64,000 bases of DNA from Sipunculus nudus (Eukaryota; Annelida; Sipuncula; Golfingiida; Sipunculidae): assembly GCA_026874595.1 (NCBI GenBank), contig CM049310.1, positions 78,609,056 to 78,673,055 on the forward strand, in the 5' to 3' direction. The notes below the pieces were generated by a model. It saw only the letters and a program-made list of their open reading frames with translations, had not been told where the DNA came from and did not search any database. Made by a program: the position numbers and the translations under genes. This document shows positions 46,410 through 56,668 of this stretch, in pieces; position 1 is the stretch's first letter; each line of letters starts with the position of its first letter.

Positions 46410-48935
46410 TTTTCTGTAGAAGTTATTCATGTTTTCATCTACACAATATATAGTGGGGCATAGTAATACTGTAGATATCTTCAGCTCATTGATTTCTCAC
46501 TTTCATGTTGCCTTAGCACAGGGAATGATGGACTGTAGTGTATTTCCTGTACTGGTACCTCTCTTCCTTAGTACATCCTGCGGCTTCCAGTTCTCACAGA
46601 TCAACAAGTGCTTCATTTGGTCTGATCTGCAAGTAGAAAAGATTCCATGTAGACCAGGGAAAAGGCCGTGTATTTGTAAACATTATGTCAGTGGTTTGAT
46701 GTGTTACACCAGACAAGGCTTACCTCTTTAGATAGGAGGGACAGACAGTCCCAGCATAAAAAAAGTGAAACCGGAGGAGAGCTTGTGCACTTGCTGTCTG
46801 CATGTATCCGGTTTCAGAATTGTTTTTCTTGCCTCCCTGTTTGCTGGTTAGATCCAGCAAATTCCTTAAATGAAGGTGTCATAATTAATACAGGGGCAGG
46901 GGTGTTTAATGGAAATTTACATACCTCTGTCTAGGGGCTGTAACAATGTGTTGTGTACCAATACAGGGCAATACAAGTCAAATATAGTATCAGTAGTATT
47001 GTCAGATGCCCTTGCATCTGTATATTAAATATGAATGATCATCAAAAAAAAAGTCCAACATTTAACTAACTATTTTCAGCATTTAATATTAGTCAGTAGC
47101 CCAACAAGTGTAATGCTCCCCTTGCAAGCAGTGGTTAAATTAAATGGATAACCGAGGAATGTAGTGAGACCACTATAAAGAGTGTAGTGTCCCTGGCAGT
47201 ATCCCCACATAGTCTGCAGAACCAAAATAAGATGCATGATTTATATTACATGATAGGAAACATACAGACAAGATTAGTAATATAACCTGACCAAGTACCT
47301 TTCAGGACATGTATACATGTGCACATTTTAAGGGCATTCCCCCAGGCAAATTTGAACCATATCTTCTATCTAGATACTACTAAAATTGTCATGTCTGTAT
47401 GTTTGTTTGTTTGTCCCTGAATTCCGCAGAAACGGCACCATGACAGTGGGCCAGTTTTGCTACCAGCGTCAGTCATTTGCCCTTACCTACAGAATGCACA
47501 CCAATTTGGCCCTTCCACTCGCACAAAATTGAACTCCCAGCAGCAGAATAACATTGCAGGTCTGTCACACAAGGTCACACTGCTGGCAATTGCTGACCTT
47601 TACCTTGGCCCATTGCCATAAAGATGTATACAAATTGGTTCCATATCGACAACCAGACATCGCTACCTTAAGGGTCTGGGAGTTCATTACCTTACGGGTC
47701 TGACCACACAATACGCAGCAATATATACGCTTCCTCTGCAACAGTACCCAACAGGTCCCCATTATCTAGTTTTGAATAAATCAATGGGAAAGCATTTTGA
47801 AACCATAATCTGTACAGTTCAATGAAGTTTTGGTCTAGCCTGATTGGAGGAAACAGTTTAAATTGATCACACAAAACATCTTTTCCATTTCAAAATCAGA
47901 TTACATTTGCTTTATGAAAATGAAACAAGTTTTGCATTAATCTGTTGAAACTGTTTTGTTAACCTCCTAGGAGAACCTATATGTGAGCATGAAAGTGATA
48001 AAAACATCTCTTCTCCAGGAAGGTGATTACAGTCATAAGTTTCTGATCAGGTGATGGTTGAAACTAGTAATGTCCAAGGCTATATTTGATATCTGTATCT
48101 CTTTATTGCAGGCATATTATTATACCCCAGAGCTGGGAGGATCCCCTGTATAGGCATTACATGTGCAGTATATAAAGGTGCAGGAAGTTGAATAACATGT
48201 TCCTCACCCCAAGGAGACAAAAAAGGAGCTTCTTTATTCTATCCAAACTGCAGACTACATGAAATTGCCATATCCACAGCTATAAAGATCAAGTCAATAA
48301 ACTGTGCCGGCCAGACGCGGGAACACCTAGGGGATCTGGCTACACAAAGTAGCGAGCTCGTTAGGGTAATCCTCTATTTGAGGTGTCATTTAGGAGGAGT
48401 CTTGATCTTGTATGATGTAAAAAGGAAGGAAGGCTAGATTACCGGTAGTTATCATGTGGGAAGAAGTATAACCAACGCCAGATGTGAAGGCCCTCTGTCT
48501 GCAGTCTTACCAGCATGACTTGAGATTCCTGATGATGTATGTAAAGAAAAATTGATGACCTGTTTATGAATGCTGGGGTTTCCTAATGACATATCCTGGT
48601 GTTCCCTTTGGGTTTACTGGATGTGTTTGTTATTGATGGTTGCTCTGAAGTGTGAGGAAAAATTGCTCAAGACTGGAGGGTCATTCCCCACCTGTCTCCC
48701 TGGTGATTTATTGTTTGTATCTTTGTAAGACGAGAGGAGTTATGTCTCTCCCCACCTTTCTCAGCCATTGTTTATCCAACAGATTTCCCCCCCCCCCCCC
48801 ACCCTCTCCCATACCCCAAATCTGATATATCTCTCTCTTATCTCTAAACCAAAGGTATAATATTCAGCCAGTTAAAACTTATGATAGAGATAACCCAATG
48901 TGTTCTCTGCTCAAGAGAATGTAAACGTTACTAAT
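46410..48935. other. Non-coding stretch
   Basis: TATGTTTGTTTGTTTGTCC followed by CGCAGAAACGGC near 47398 resembles tails of other non-LTR elements but has no second copy. A C15 run lies at about 48787-48801. A 100-codon frame at 46429-46731 shows no motif. Confidence 0.45.
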
Positions 48936-48937
48936 TT

Positions 48938-49255
48938 CTGCGGTCTGGGGGATGCATGAACACAGGACTCAAATCGCAGAGGTTGTGAGTTCAAATCTCA
49001 GCTTCAGATCAGTGAGATTTATTATAGTATAATTTATAGTCCGCTCCCACCCTGGGTGAAAGCTCTGCAGGCTTTTAAAATAGGAAGGCTGTGCCACTCT
49101 TTCAGCTGTGTATTAGGATTACTATTACTCAGAAACGAGTGCAACTTTAGGGGTTCCTCGTTATGACCCAGCAATCCAGTTGATTACACATCCAGGACCA
49201 GCAGGTGTGATAGACACCAGGCCTGTGTGACACCAGGATTTAAAATGAAATGACA
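48938..49255 (+). mobile_element. tRNA-derived SINE (copy 2), about 550 bp upstream of the EXT1 exon
   Basis: B-box GTGAGTTCAAATCTCAGC at 48985-49002; the A-box region (GCGGTCTGGGGGATGCATG) has decayed. The body shares GGGTTCCTCGTTATGACCC, GATTACACATCCAGGACC, ACACCAGGCCTG and CACCAGGATTTAAAATGA with the copy at 25724-25995. It lies in the same orientation as the EXT1 exon. Confidence 0.7.
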
Positions 49256-49259
49256 TTAC

Positions 49260-49801
49260 TCCAAAATGCCTGTGTCTTTCAATTTTTAGGAGTACAACAA
49301 ATTAGTGGCTAAATCAGTGTTAAGATGATTTTGACAGATTTCATAATTTGGTACATCTGATTTAAAAGGCAGGCTTTCTATGCTGTTACTTGAGCCAAAA
49401 CCAAATAAAATTCGGCATTTTTACAGGAATGGTTCATAATAATTAATAATAGTCAATGATGGTTACCTCTATGTTTGCAGATGGAATTACAAAGTTTTCT
49501 GGAAAATTGTAACTGATATTTCAATAATTTCCTGATGTGCATTCCTAACTAACTGCAGGTATCGCTACACAAATATCACTGATGTTGGCATCATCAATAT
49601 TACAGCATGTCCAACTCTTTTTCCTCCATGTTGCAGATCTGACTTCAGTTTGGTAAACATTTGATAGATTTCATTTATAAACTTTCATAATTTATCATTT
49701 TTATTTATATTCACAGTTTCGACTGCAAACTGTCATTATTCATTTGCAGGTTAAGTTGATCTCATAGTTGAATTGTAACCAAATTCTTCTCTTTCTTGCA
49801 G
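49260..49801 (+). other. End of intron preceding the EXT1 exon
   Basis: AT-rich intronic sequence ending in a strong polypyrimidine tract and acceptor (CTTCTCTTTCTTGCAG). Other TGCAG acceptor-like sites lie at 49558 and 49642, but the sequence between them does not translate to anything EXT1-like. Confidence 0.7.
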
Positions 49802-49876
49802 GTATGACTATAAAGTGTTACTGCTCAACTCAACGTTCTGCCTTGTGCCACGGGGTAGAAGATTAGGGTCTTTCAG
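49802..49876 (+). CDS. EXT1: Internal exon of exostosin-1 (EXT1 / tout-velu), heparan-sulfate glycosyltransferase
   Basis: EXT1 works with EXT2 in the Golgi to elongate heparan sulfate by alternating GlcA and GlcNAc transfer. Read as G|TAT GAC TAT..., this exon gives YDYKVLLL followed directly by NSTFCLVPRGRRLGSF, then AG of a split Arg codon. That is the exostosin-domain signature of EXT1-type proteins (human and fly continue RFLEALQ). EXT2 differs at this site, so EXT1 is preferred; EXTL1 is vertebrate-type and less likely. The acceptor is a pyrimidine-rich tract ending TTTCTTGCAG; the donor is CAG|GTCTGT. The exon starts on the third base of a codon, as I recall for human EXT1 exon 2. It is 75 bp, against 94 bp in human, because it ends within the Arg codon before FLEALQ, which implies an extra or shifted intron. 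Reading through the donor loses the family match (RSVFYLL) and soon meets a stop. Neighbouring EXT1 exons were not found in the window. Confidence 0.9.
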
Positions 49877-50290
49877 GTCTGTATTTTATCTTCTTCAAAA
49901 GCTATTTAAAGGATTTTTGCCAATTAAGCTGAACAGTGTACTGCACCTGCTTAATTAAGATAAAGCACCACGGATCATCATTTGCTGTCTTAGGCCATTC
50001 TGTCTTATTGAATTGCTTCATCCCTTGACATTGGTTTGGTTATGTGCATAATTGTCTTTACAGACACAGTTCCTTTTTATTTTATATAAATACTGATACT
50101 TAAGGGTATGGCGAATGTAACCATCGGATCCAAAATCTGTTGTTTCCTTATTCAAAGCAGGGTTGATATTCTTTTCAAAGCCCTTTGAAATATGCCTCCT
50201 GCCCTTCATACCTGATTGCCTGAGTTCTGTGGGTTTTTTTGTAATGTAAATACTTCATAGAGATTTCATAATGACATATGATTGACTGGT
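49877..50290 (+). other. Start of intron following the EXT1 exon
   Basis: Begins with the donor GTCTGT. Nothing else recognised before the MITE at 50292. The continuation of the protein (FLEALQ...) is not encoded here in any frame. Confidence 0.6.
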
Positions 50291-50291
50291 G

Positions 50292-50398
50292 TACAGTGAA
50301 ACCTGTCATATGAGACCACCCATGGGACTTGCTAAAAGTGGTCTTAATTCACAGGTGGTTATATTAGACTGGTAGTCTTTCAGACAGGTTTAACTGTA
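50292..50398. mobile_element. Mariner-like MITE, compact copy (copy 5)
   Basis: Starts TACAGTGAAACCTGTC and ends GACAGGTTTAACTGTA, a 16-bp terminal inverted repeat with one mismatch, inside a TA context. Interior GAGACCACCCATGGGACTTG and AAAAGTGGTCTTAATTCACA matches the copy at 9569. At 107 bp it is the shortest and cleanest copy in the window. Confidence 0.85.
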
Positions 50399-50399
50399 T

Positions 50400-52118
50400 A
50401 TAGTGCCATTCATCCTTATGATATTCAGATAATTTGCAGTGACATATAAACATATTAAAAAATTTCTCCACCCTTGAATACACTTTAAAATGTTATGAAA
50501 ATGGAAATATGGAATCAATTTAAAGTATACTAACAAAATTGCCTTTAAAATGGGTAATGTATGGTCATCAATGTGGGGAACCATAACCAAAATATAAAAA
50601 AAAGTCACTGTTTGGGACTTACAGTGAATCCATGGGAAATTGAGGTGAACAACAACCTTTATTCACTACTGCCATTTTTGTAAGCTACTCGCAAACTGAT
50701 GAAACACAATGCAAATTTTGCCACTTCTGTTCATATGGCTTTGTCAACTGTATGAAAGGCAAAACACTATCACATAGTCTACATCAATATAGGAGTTGTC
50801 AAATTGTGTATTTATGTCTGATGAACCTATTTATATGCTACACCCACATTCATGCCCAAGGAATAATGGTGGCTTTGGGGTTGTTTTGTGTAGAGAGTGG
50901 CAGGGTTAATGACGGAAGGTTTGGCCAGCACACTAACATGTATCATCAAAGTACAGCGTCACCACGGCTTACTTGCGTATTAATGTTCTAGTTTGGTACA
51001 AACAGCATTTTTAATGTAGCAAGTCCAGGCGATGGTAGTATAGTTAAAATTCCTATCTTAACACCTAAGATCAATAAAGCAGGTTTAAAACGCAATACAA
51101 CTTCTTGTTTTGTTGAAATTCAATCTCAGTTGTAACTGATCCTGCAGTTTATTCTCCCTCACATAAAAGCTTTATGCATATCCAAGGCAAAGTTCATTTG
51201 CTCGAAAACAGTATATTTTGATTGGGTAGGTTTCAGTTCTTGTTAAACCAGCCTTTTGTCAATTTTATCGCTGTTTTCAGTTTTATGGCTTTGTTTAGAC
51301 AGCCAAGGTTCTTCCAAATTTGGTTCTCTGATAAAATGAGGCTTTTGTAGAGAGAAGCTATTAGAAAATTAAATAATAATTGAAGATGGAAAGAGATCCA
51401 GTAAACAGAAGACTGTGAATTGATGCTGCAGAGTAGTGCCAGAGTTGGATTTGACAACAAACTTTAATTTGTTGTTAAGAAAATAACCTATTATTTTAAA
51501 TTGTCAATATCAAAAAGCAGTATTCCTACATTGTTAAATGGTCATAATAAAAGTTCCATGAAATATGCAAACAAAAAATATGTTTTTACCAAAAGATTCT
51601 GGCAAGATTTTGACCCTTTTCCTTATTCAATGCAAATACAAAGTTTTATGAGCTATCAGAATTAAATGCACTGAAAAAAAGAAACAAAAGGTTTAATGGA
51701 TGTATAATTTCAAGAAGAGAGTGAAATTGGTCACATGCCAATTAGCCACCAGCAATATAAACATGACCTTAGCAGGCAATGTCTGTAACAGTGTGGAGTG
51801 GCCAGTGGAATGTTCTTGTGATTTCACCCTCGGGTATAAATAGGGTGTAAATGAGAGGCTGCACATTGAATGAGATTTGTGTCTATTGTTTTCTCTGACG
51901 GTTGTTGTGAATGAAACAGTCCTGACTCTTTTTAAGTCCTGGATCCTATTTCTTGGACACAAACACAACAGGAGTATAAAGTATATGAGATCTTGTGATT
52001 CTGCTGTTCTGTTTAAAATTACAAAGTCACAATGGCTGTATGTTTAGTCTTGTGCTTTACTTTTGCCAATTTAATTTTAAAAGAATACAAGTTCTGAACT
52101 GTGGTTCACTTTTTTGCA
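50400..52118. other. Non-coding stretch
   Basis: AT-rich. Frames of 72-91 codons lack recognisable motifs. No EXT1 exon was seen. Confidence 0.5.
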
Positions 52119-52122
52119 TTAA

Positions 52123-52620
52123 AGGGACATAATCAGGAGCTAAATTATGCCTATTCTTTCCCACTATCAGTTCAATTTTGCATTATACATATTTTTCCCA
52201 GCAAAACCATCCCAGCATATGGTCTCATTTCCTCACATCAGCTGTTTAATGCCCATGTTATGGCTTTACGTGGAGGTAAACACAGTCTGTTTACCATAAC
52301 AAGGCCGGGTGACTTGAGGTCCGATAGAGAGGGGCAACACACAGTGATTCAGCCAGCAGAAACATGTTTTACATTTTTGGGCCAAGTCAGACCGGGCATC
52401 TCCTAATTGGCATGTGTTTTGGCTCAGCGATGCACACTGTCCCATGCGCTGTGTTTATGTTGACACCTGTCATTGCGCCCAGTCCACTGTCTTCAACATT
52501 TGTTTACAGGAGAAAGCAATTGGTTTTAGGGCAATATTTTGGCAGGTACAGATCTATATGAAAGGGAAGAAGCTATTTTTTGGTGTTAACTCAACATGCT
52601 TTATAGGTGACTGGGCCCCT
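52123..52620 (+). mobile_element. TTAA-flanked MITE (copy 2)
   Basis: Starts AGGGACATAATCAGGAGC and ends GACTGGGCCCCT, with TTAA immediately outside each end (52119-52122 and 52621-52624). Internal order matches the copy at 32152 (TGTTTACCATAACAAGGCCG, GCATCTCCT, GGGCAATATTTTGGCAGGTA). 498 bp. The 101-codon frame inside it is a chance frame. Confidence 0.88.
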
Positions 52621-52624
52621 TTAA

Positions 52625-53150
52625 ATATATACAGGTAAAAGCTAACTTGTAAGTCTATCAAACTAAGAAAATGTGGTTGTTTAGAAAAAAAAATGCATAT
52701 TGTACAGCTACTGTTATCTGTAGCTAATTCTTTTTATAGGGTGATGGTAAGATGGCAGGCATAACAGCATTGTCAGAACTTGGTACAAAAAGCCAGTCAA
52801 ACATACTTAATGATGGTAATTGAACAGAGCTTGATTTCATGGTCAATACAGATAGCTTAGGTGACTTTTGTACAGTTTTTGGTCTCCAAAATGCCAAACA
52901 CATTTCAGTTCTTGAGTGATTGGAAGGCACGACCTGTCAGACAGTAAAACCAGAGATACCTTCCTGTCTTCACTGCGTGCCGCATCTGTTACCTTATTAT
53001 TGTCACTCTTGTATTGATTGGGTGCGAAGAAACGCAAGTTTTATGCCACCAGGAGTGTACACATCATCAAAGTTTAAACATCCTATGCGGATGGCATTTT
53101 CTTACTCTCCCCCTTTGCATTGATGTAATGAGGAACTAGAAATCTTCTGT
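52625..53150. other. Non-coding stretch
   Basis: No feature recognised. Overlapping short frames on both strands show no motif. Confidence 0.5.
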
Positions 53151-53152
53151 CT

Positions 53153-53470
53153 AAGGAATGCAAGCCTCCGCCATGGGGGGGTCCCTATTGTGGGAAGCTT
53201 CCAAAACCGTGTTTGCATTCACTTATTCGGCCCATATTCCCAATAAAGTGCATGCATAAATGACAATACATTTGTGAATATTCCTTGATGAAGTTCCTGA
53301 ATTCAGATTGACACCAAAATCAAATCGATTCTTCAATGGCCTATTCCCAAAATGCCCTGAAAATTTCATGAGATTCCATTCATGCCTGCAAGAGTTATGT
53401 TGTGAACAGAACATGCACACACACATGCACACAAACACACACAAACGGGTTGAATGCATACCCCCCTAGA
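53153..53470 (+). mobile_element. Interspersed repeat with CCTCCGCCATGG start and ACACAC-rich tail
   Basis: CAAGCCTCCGCCATGGGGGG at the left, ATTCCTTGATGAAGTTCCTG in the middle, then AAAATTTCATGAGATTCC, AGAGTTATGTTGTGAACAGA and a CACACA-rich stretch. The layout parallels the repeats at 42073 and 46118 but the sequence is a distinct subfamily. Assignment to a non-LTR tail or SINE is from memory of similar invertebrate repeats. Confidence 0.5.
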
Positions 53471-53474
53471 AGAG

Positions 53475-54215
53475 GCAAAACTGGCTATTCAGGCTAGGTT
53501 TAAAGGATCTTTAAAAACAAGTTTGAAACAGAAACAACCAGCATGCAAAGAAAGTGATAAAAATAAAAAAAAATGAAAACTAAAGAAACAAATTTAATTT
53601 ACCTGATAAGGTTAAATCATGCTTCTTTCCGTTTTACATATCAAAGATCGACCCATCATGGCAGTTGATTTGTGCAGTCGTTTAAGAATTTCTGGTCAGA
53701 TGACTGAGGTATTTTTTATATTGGTCCTCGCAAAGGTTAGAGCAGAGTTTATCTACAAAATTCCAACAGGGACCTGACTTCTGGATTAAAAATGTGAATA
53801 AGTGGTGTCTGTTAAGTATAAAAAAATGTTTTATTGGCTTCATTTTAATCCACCCCATGAATAATCTGTATGATACAGGGTTGTAACCATGCAAAATTAT
53901 GATACTGTTTGTCAGAGCTTATCAAATTAGACTGTGATAGAAAAAAGATTTATGGTAACCTCCAGCATTTAAAGCAGTAAAGAATTCCACTCTGTTGAGA
54001 AGAACTCAATAATTGCCCAGTTAAAAAATAAGTTTATTCCATCGAGACTCTTCCTTTCAAACGAGTAGGTACTAACACTAGTAAGACAAGAGTTTGGTTT
54101 CACTTTTTAAGATCCACTTTTCTTGATGAAGGGTAATCTCTTGAAATTTAAGGCTCCTCTTAACTGTTTTTGTCAGTGATAACAAACTTAGGGATTTTAT
54201 ATCCATGAGTGTACT
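53475..54215. other. Non-coding stretch
   Basis: AT-rich with no recognised features. Confidence 0.5.
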
Positions 54216-54217
54216 TT

Positions 54218-54744
54218 TAGCTCTCAGCCTTAGAGGCTGAAGGGTTATTGTCGTTACCCAAGCAGTCTGGCTGTCCGTCCGGCATATGTTAACATTTACC
54301 TTGTGAGCAGGATAGTTTGAAAAGGATTTACTGTAGGAATTTTATTTCTTTGGTGCTGATGTATATCAACAAAATCTCAGTCAAGTTTGAAGAATGGTGA
54401 CCTTGACTTATTTTTCGACGTTTAATATTTGACCTACTTCAAAAGGTCACAGAGTTTATAATAGAAAAAAACTTAGGAGCTTATTTCTCAGGAACCAATG
54501 GATGGATTGTTTTGGAACACAGAATGGTAATTCTTAAAGGTTGCATGGCTTACAAAAGACTGGGGCCAGACCTACAAAGTAACTACATACCTCTTTAGTT
54601 AAAATTCACAACTTGAACAAAAGACATTTACAGATATATATCCATGTGAGAACAAATATTGCATGAATAATTGTTACTGTTACCACCCATAGATACTGCT
54701 CTTTTGGCTGAGGGCTTTCGTCAGCTTTTGCTGATATTCTAGTT
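54218..54744. mobile_element. Hairpin-ended element, TTTTAGCTCTCAGCC type (Helentron-like, tentative)
   Basis: It starts TAGCTCTCAGCCTTAGAGGC, whose CAGCCT/AGGCTG forms a stem (54224-54239), followed by GTCTGGCTGTCCGTCC. It ends TCAGCTTTTGCTGA (a perfect stem, 54721-54734) then TATTCTAGTT. Layout (5' hairpin, GTCC-rich region, 3' hairpin, no coding) is like the elements at 56669 and 61547 but the sequence differs. About 527 bp. Confidence 0.55.
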
Positions 54745-55215
54745 AGAGTCTGATGTCTTGTAACACAGTGACAAAGCAATATCATATCCTCAGTGTCTCT
54801 GTGTGGCAGAACTTCAACAATGACTTAGACCTGCTGGGGCTATTTCCTCTGAGATGAATATGAAATTTGAGGGTCTCCTGAGGTGCCTGTTGTTTGTAAT
54901 GTAGAAGGATGTAAAGGAATCTTGCCATTCAGGGAATTTCTGCTGTTGATGTCTGTTCATCTGTATCAAAATTGCAACTTTTCTGAAATTATACTTGAAT
55001 CAAAATGCTGTACTATATATATGTAAATTTTCCATTGTCTGCCACTCTGTCAATACCCATGCTGTTTGCAAAGAAAAATTGATTGTATTTATGATCTTAT
55101 TATGCATGTAATTATGTGTGAGCTTATTCATGTGCATATAAGCTATAATTTATAATTGTACAGCAAAATATGTAGTTACTCCTCTACATATCCTCATTAC
55201 ATTAGCCTAACCTTG
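54745..55215. other. Non-coding stretch
   Basis: AT-rich sequence with no features recognised. Confidence 0.5.
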
Positions 55216-55216
55216 T

Positions 55217-55567
55217 GAAGGAACTGCAGTCTGTCCTCGGCTAACACTGAAACTGTAATTGGGAAGAAACTGCATTCTCCTCGGCTATCACTGAAACTGT
55301 GATTGGGAAGAAACTGCATTCTCCTCGGCTAACACTAAAACTGTGATTAGGAAGAAACTGCATTCTCCTCGGCTAACACTGAAACTGTGATTGGGAAAAC
55401 TGCATTTTCCTCGGCTAACACGGAAACTGTGATTGGGAAGAAACTGCATTCTCCTTGGCTAACACAGAAACTGGGATTGGGAAGAAACTGCATTCTCCTG
55501 GGCTAACACAGAAACTGGGATTTAGAATAAACTGCATTCTCCTTGGCTAACACGGAAACTGAGATTC
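55217..55567. repeat. Minisatellite, 44-bp unit, about eight copies
   Basis: GAAGAAACTGCATTCTCCTC starts units at 55263, 55307 and 55351, with variants at 55217, 55395, 55437, 55481 and 55525. Spacing is 44 bp apart from one 46-bp first unit and one 42-bp unit with a 2-bp deletion. Units vary at several positions, more than in the 92-bp array, so it is older. No open frame is conserved. Confidence 0.93.
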
Positions 55568-55569
55568 TG

Positions 55570-56665
55570 GTCTCACAGTCTCCCTTTAAAAAGAAATGCC
55601 ATAATTATCAAAATATATGTAAAAGAATATTCAAATATGAAATACTGTTATTTTCACAATAGTTTATCACCAAACCATAGTTGATCGATAATCATTATGA
55701 ATGCTTCTCCTGGTGGCCAGCCCTGACAGACTGTATAAGACAGATTAACCAGATTGAGACAGACCATTTCAATTTATAAGGAACAAGACTGAACCCAAAC
55801 ACAGCTCCATGGTCTCAAATTAAATACAGCGTACAGTAATTAACATTGAGTGATACGGAGCCAGTAACTGACATTTCCAGACGCAGAATATCAGTCATGT
55901 AGTGGCAAGATTCTGTCACATTAAACCAGCTAGGAATTTCTAACTCTCCCCCATCATGACATGTGTAATTGAATTTCTGATGGAAAATTGACGGATGGTG
56001 ATACGGCAACATGCCAACCACATCTCATTATATTACTTATCAAACACATCAGCATAACAATGAGAGCCCCCAAGTGGGAGGCAGAGGGGTCCAATTCTCT
56101 GGTCATTTGCAGTGAAATGATGCATGGAGAGGCCTCTACTGGCGTCATTTATAAGCCAGCATTTAGCGATCCTGACACTTGCACGGGGCAGGGGTTGGTG
56201 ATTTATTACTCATTGACACTGTCTGGTTCACCAGGCTACTGTAGCATTTATGTCAAATTAAAGAAAATGACAAAATTTATCATGCACGTATTGTTAAACT
56301 CTGTGTGATGGCATCTTGCCAATCCACAATAGGCAATCTTTAGACCAGTAACAACAGATATAACAGGGCTGTTTCATTTGTTGTCCCAAGTAATGGGTTA
56401 GACAACAGGTGCTTCACATGCATGTTGGCCTTCTTTTAATGGTTTTACAAATTTATATCATTTACTGATTATATTTATTAAGGTTTTTGACAAGGTCTGT
56501 TACTCTTCTTTTACATTATAGACAATATCTTGCTCATGCAGCTTTCTTTTTCATCTTAACCTAATTTTCAATAGTTCTTTCAGAGAGGTCATGGGAATCT
56601 TTAGAACTGAAAATATATGCTATATGCAATATACCTTGCCATATGAGGGAGTTCTAGTCACCAAT
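55570..56665. other. Non-coding stretch
   Basis: A 106-codon frame at 55988-56308 overlaps shorter frames on the other strand; no motif recognised. No repeat ends. Confidence 0.5.
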
Positions 56666-56668
56666 TTT

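Noticed and set aside
49559-49646. Segment between two TGCAG acceptor-like sites just upstream of the EXT1 exon
   Set aside because: Its translation (RYTNITDVGIINITACPTL) does not resemble the EXT1 sequence expected before YDY, and no donor follows.
53270-53300. TTCCTTGATGAAG as a possible start of the next EXT1 exon (FLEALQ)
   Set aside because: It translates to FLDEVPEF, not FLEALQAAC, and lies inside an interspersed repeat.
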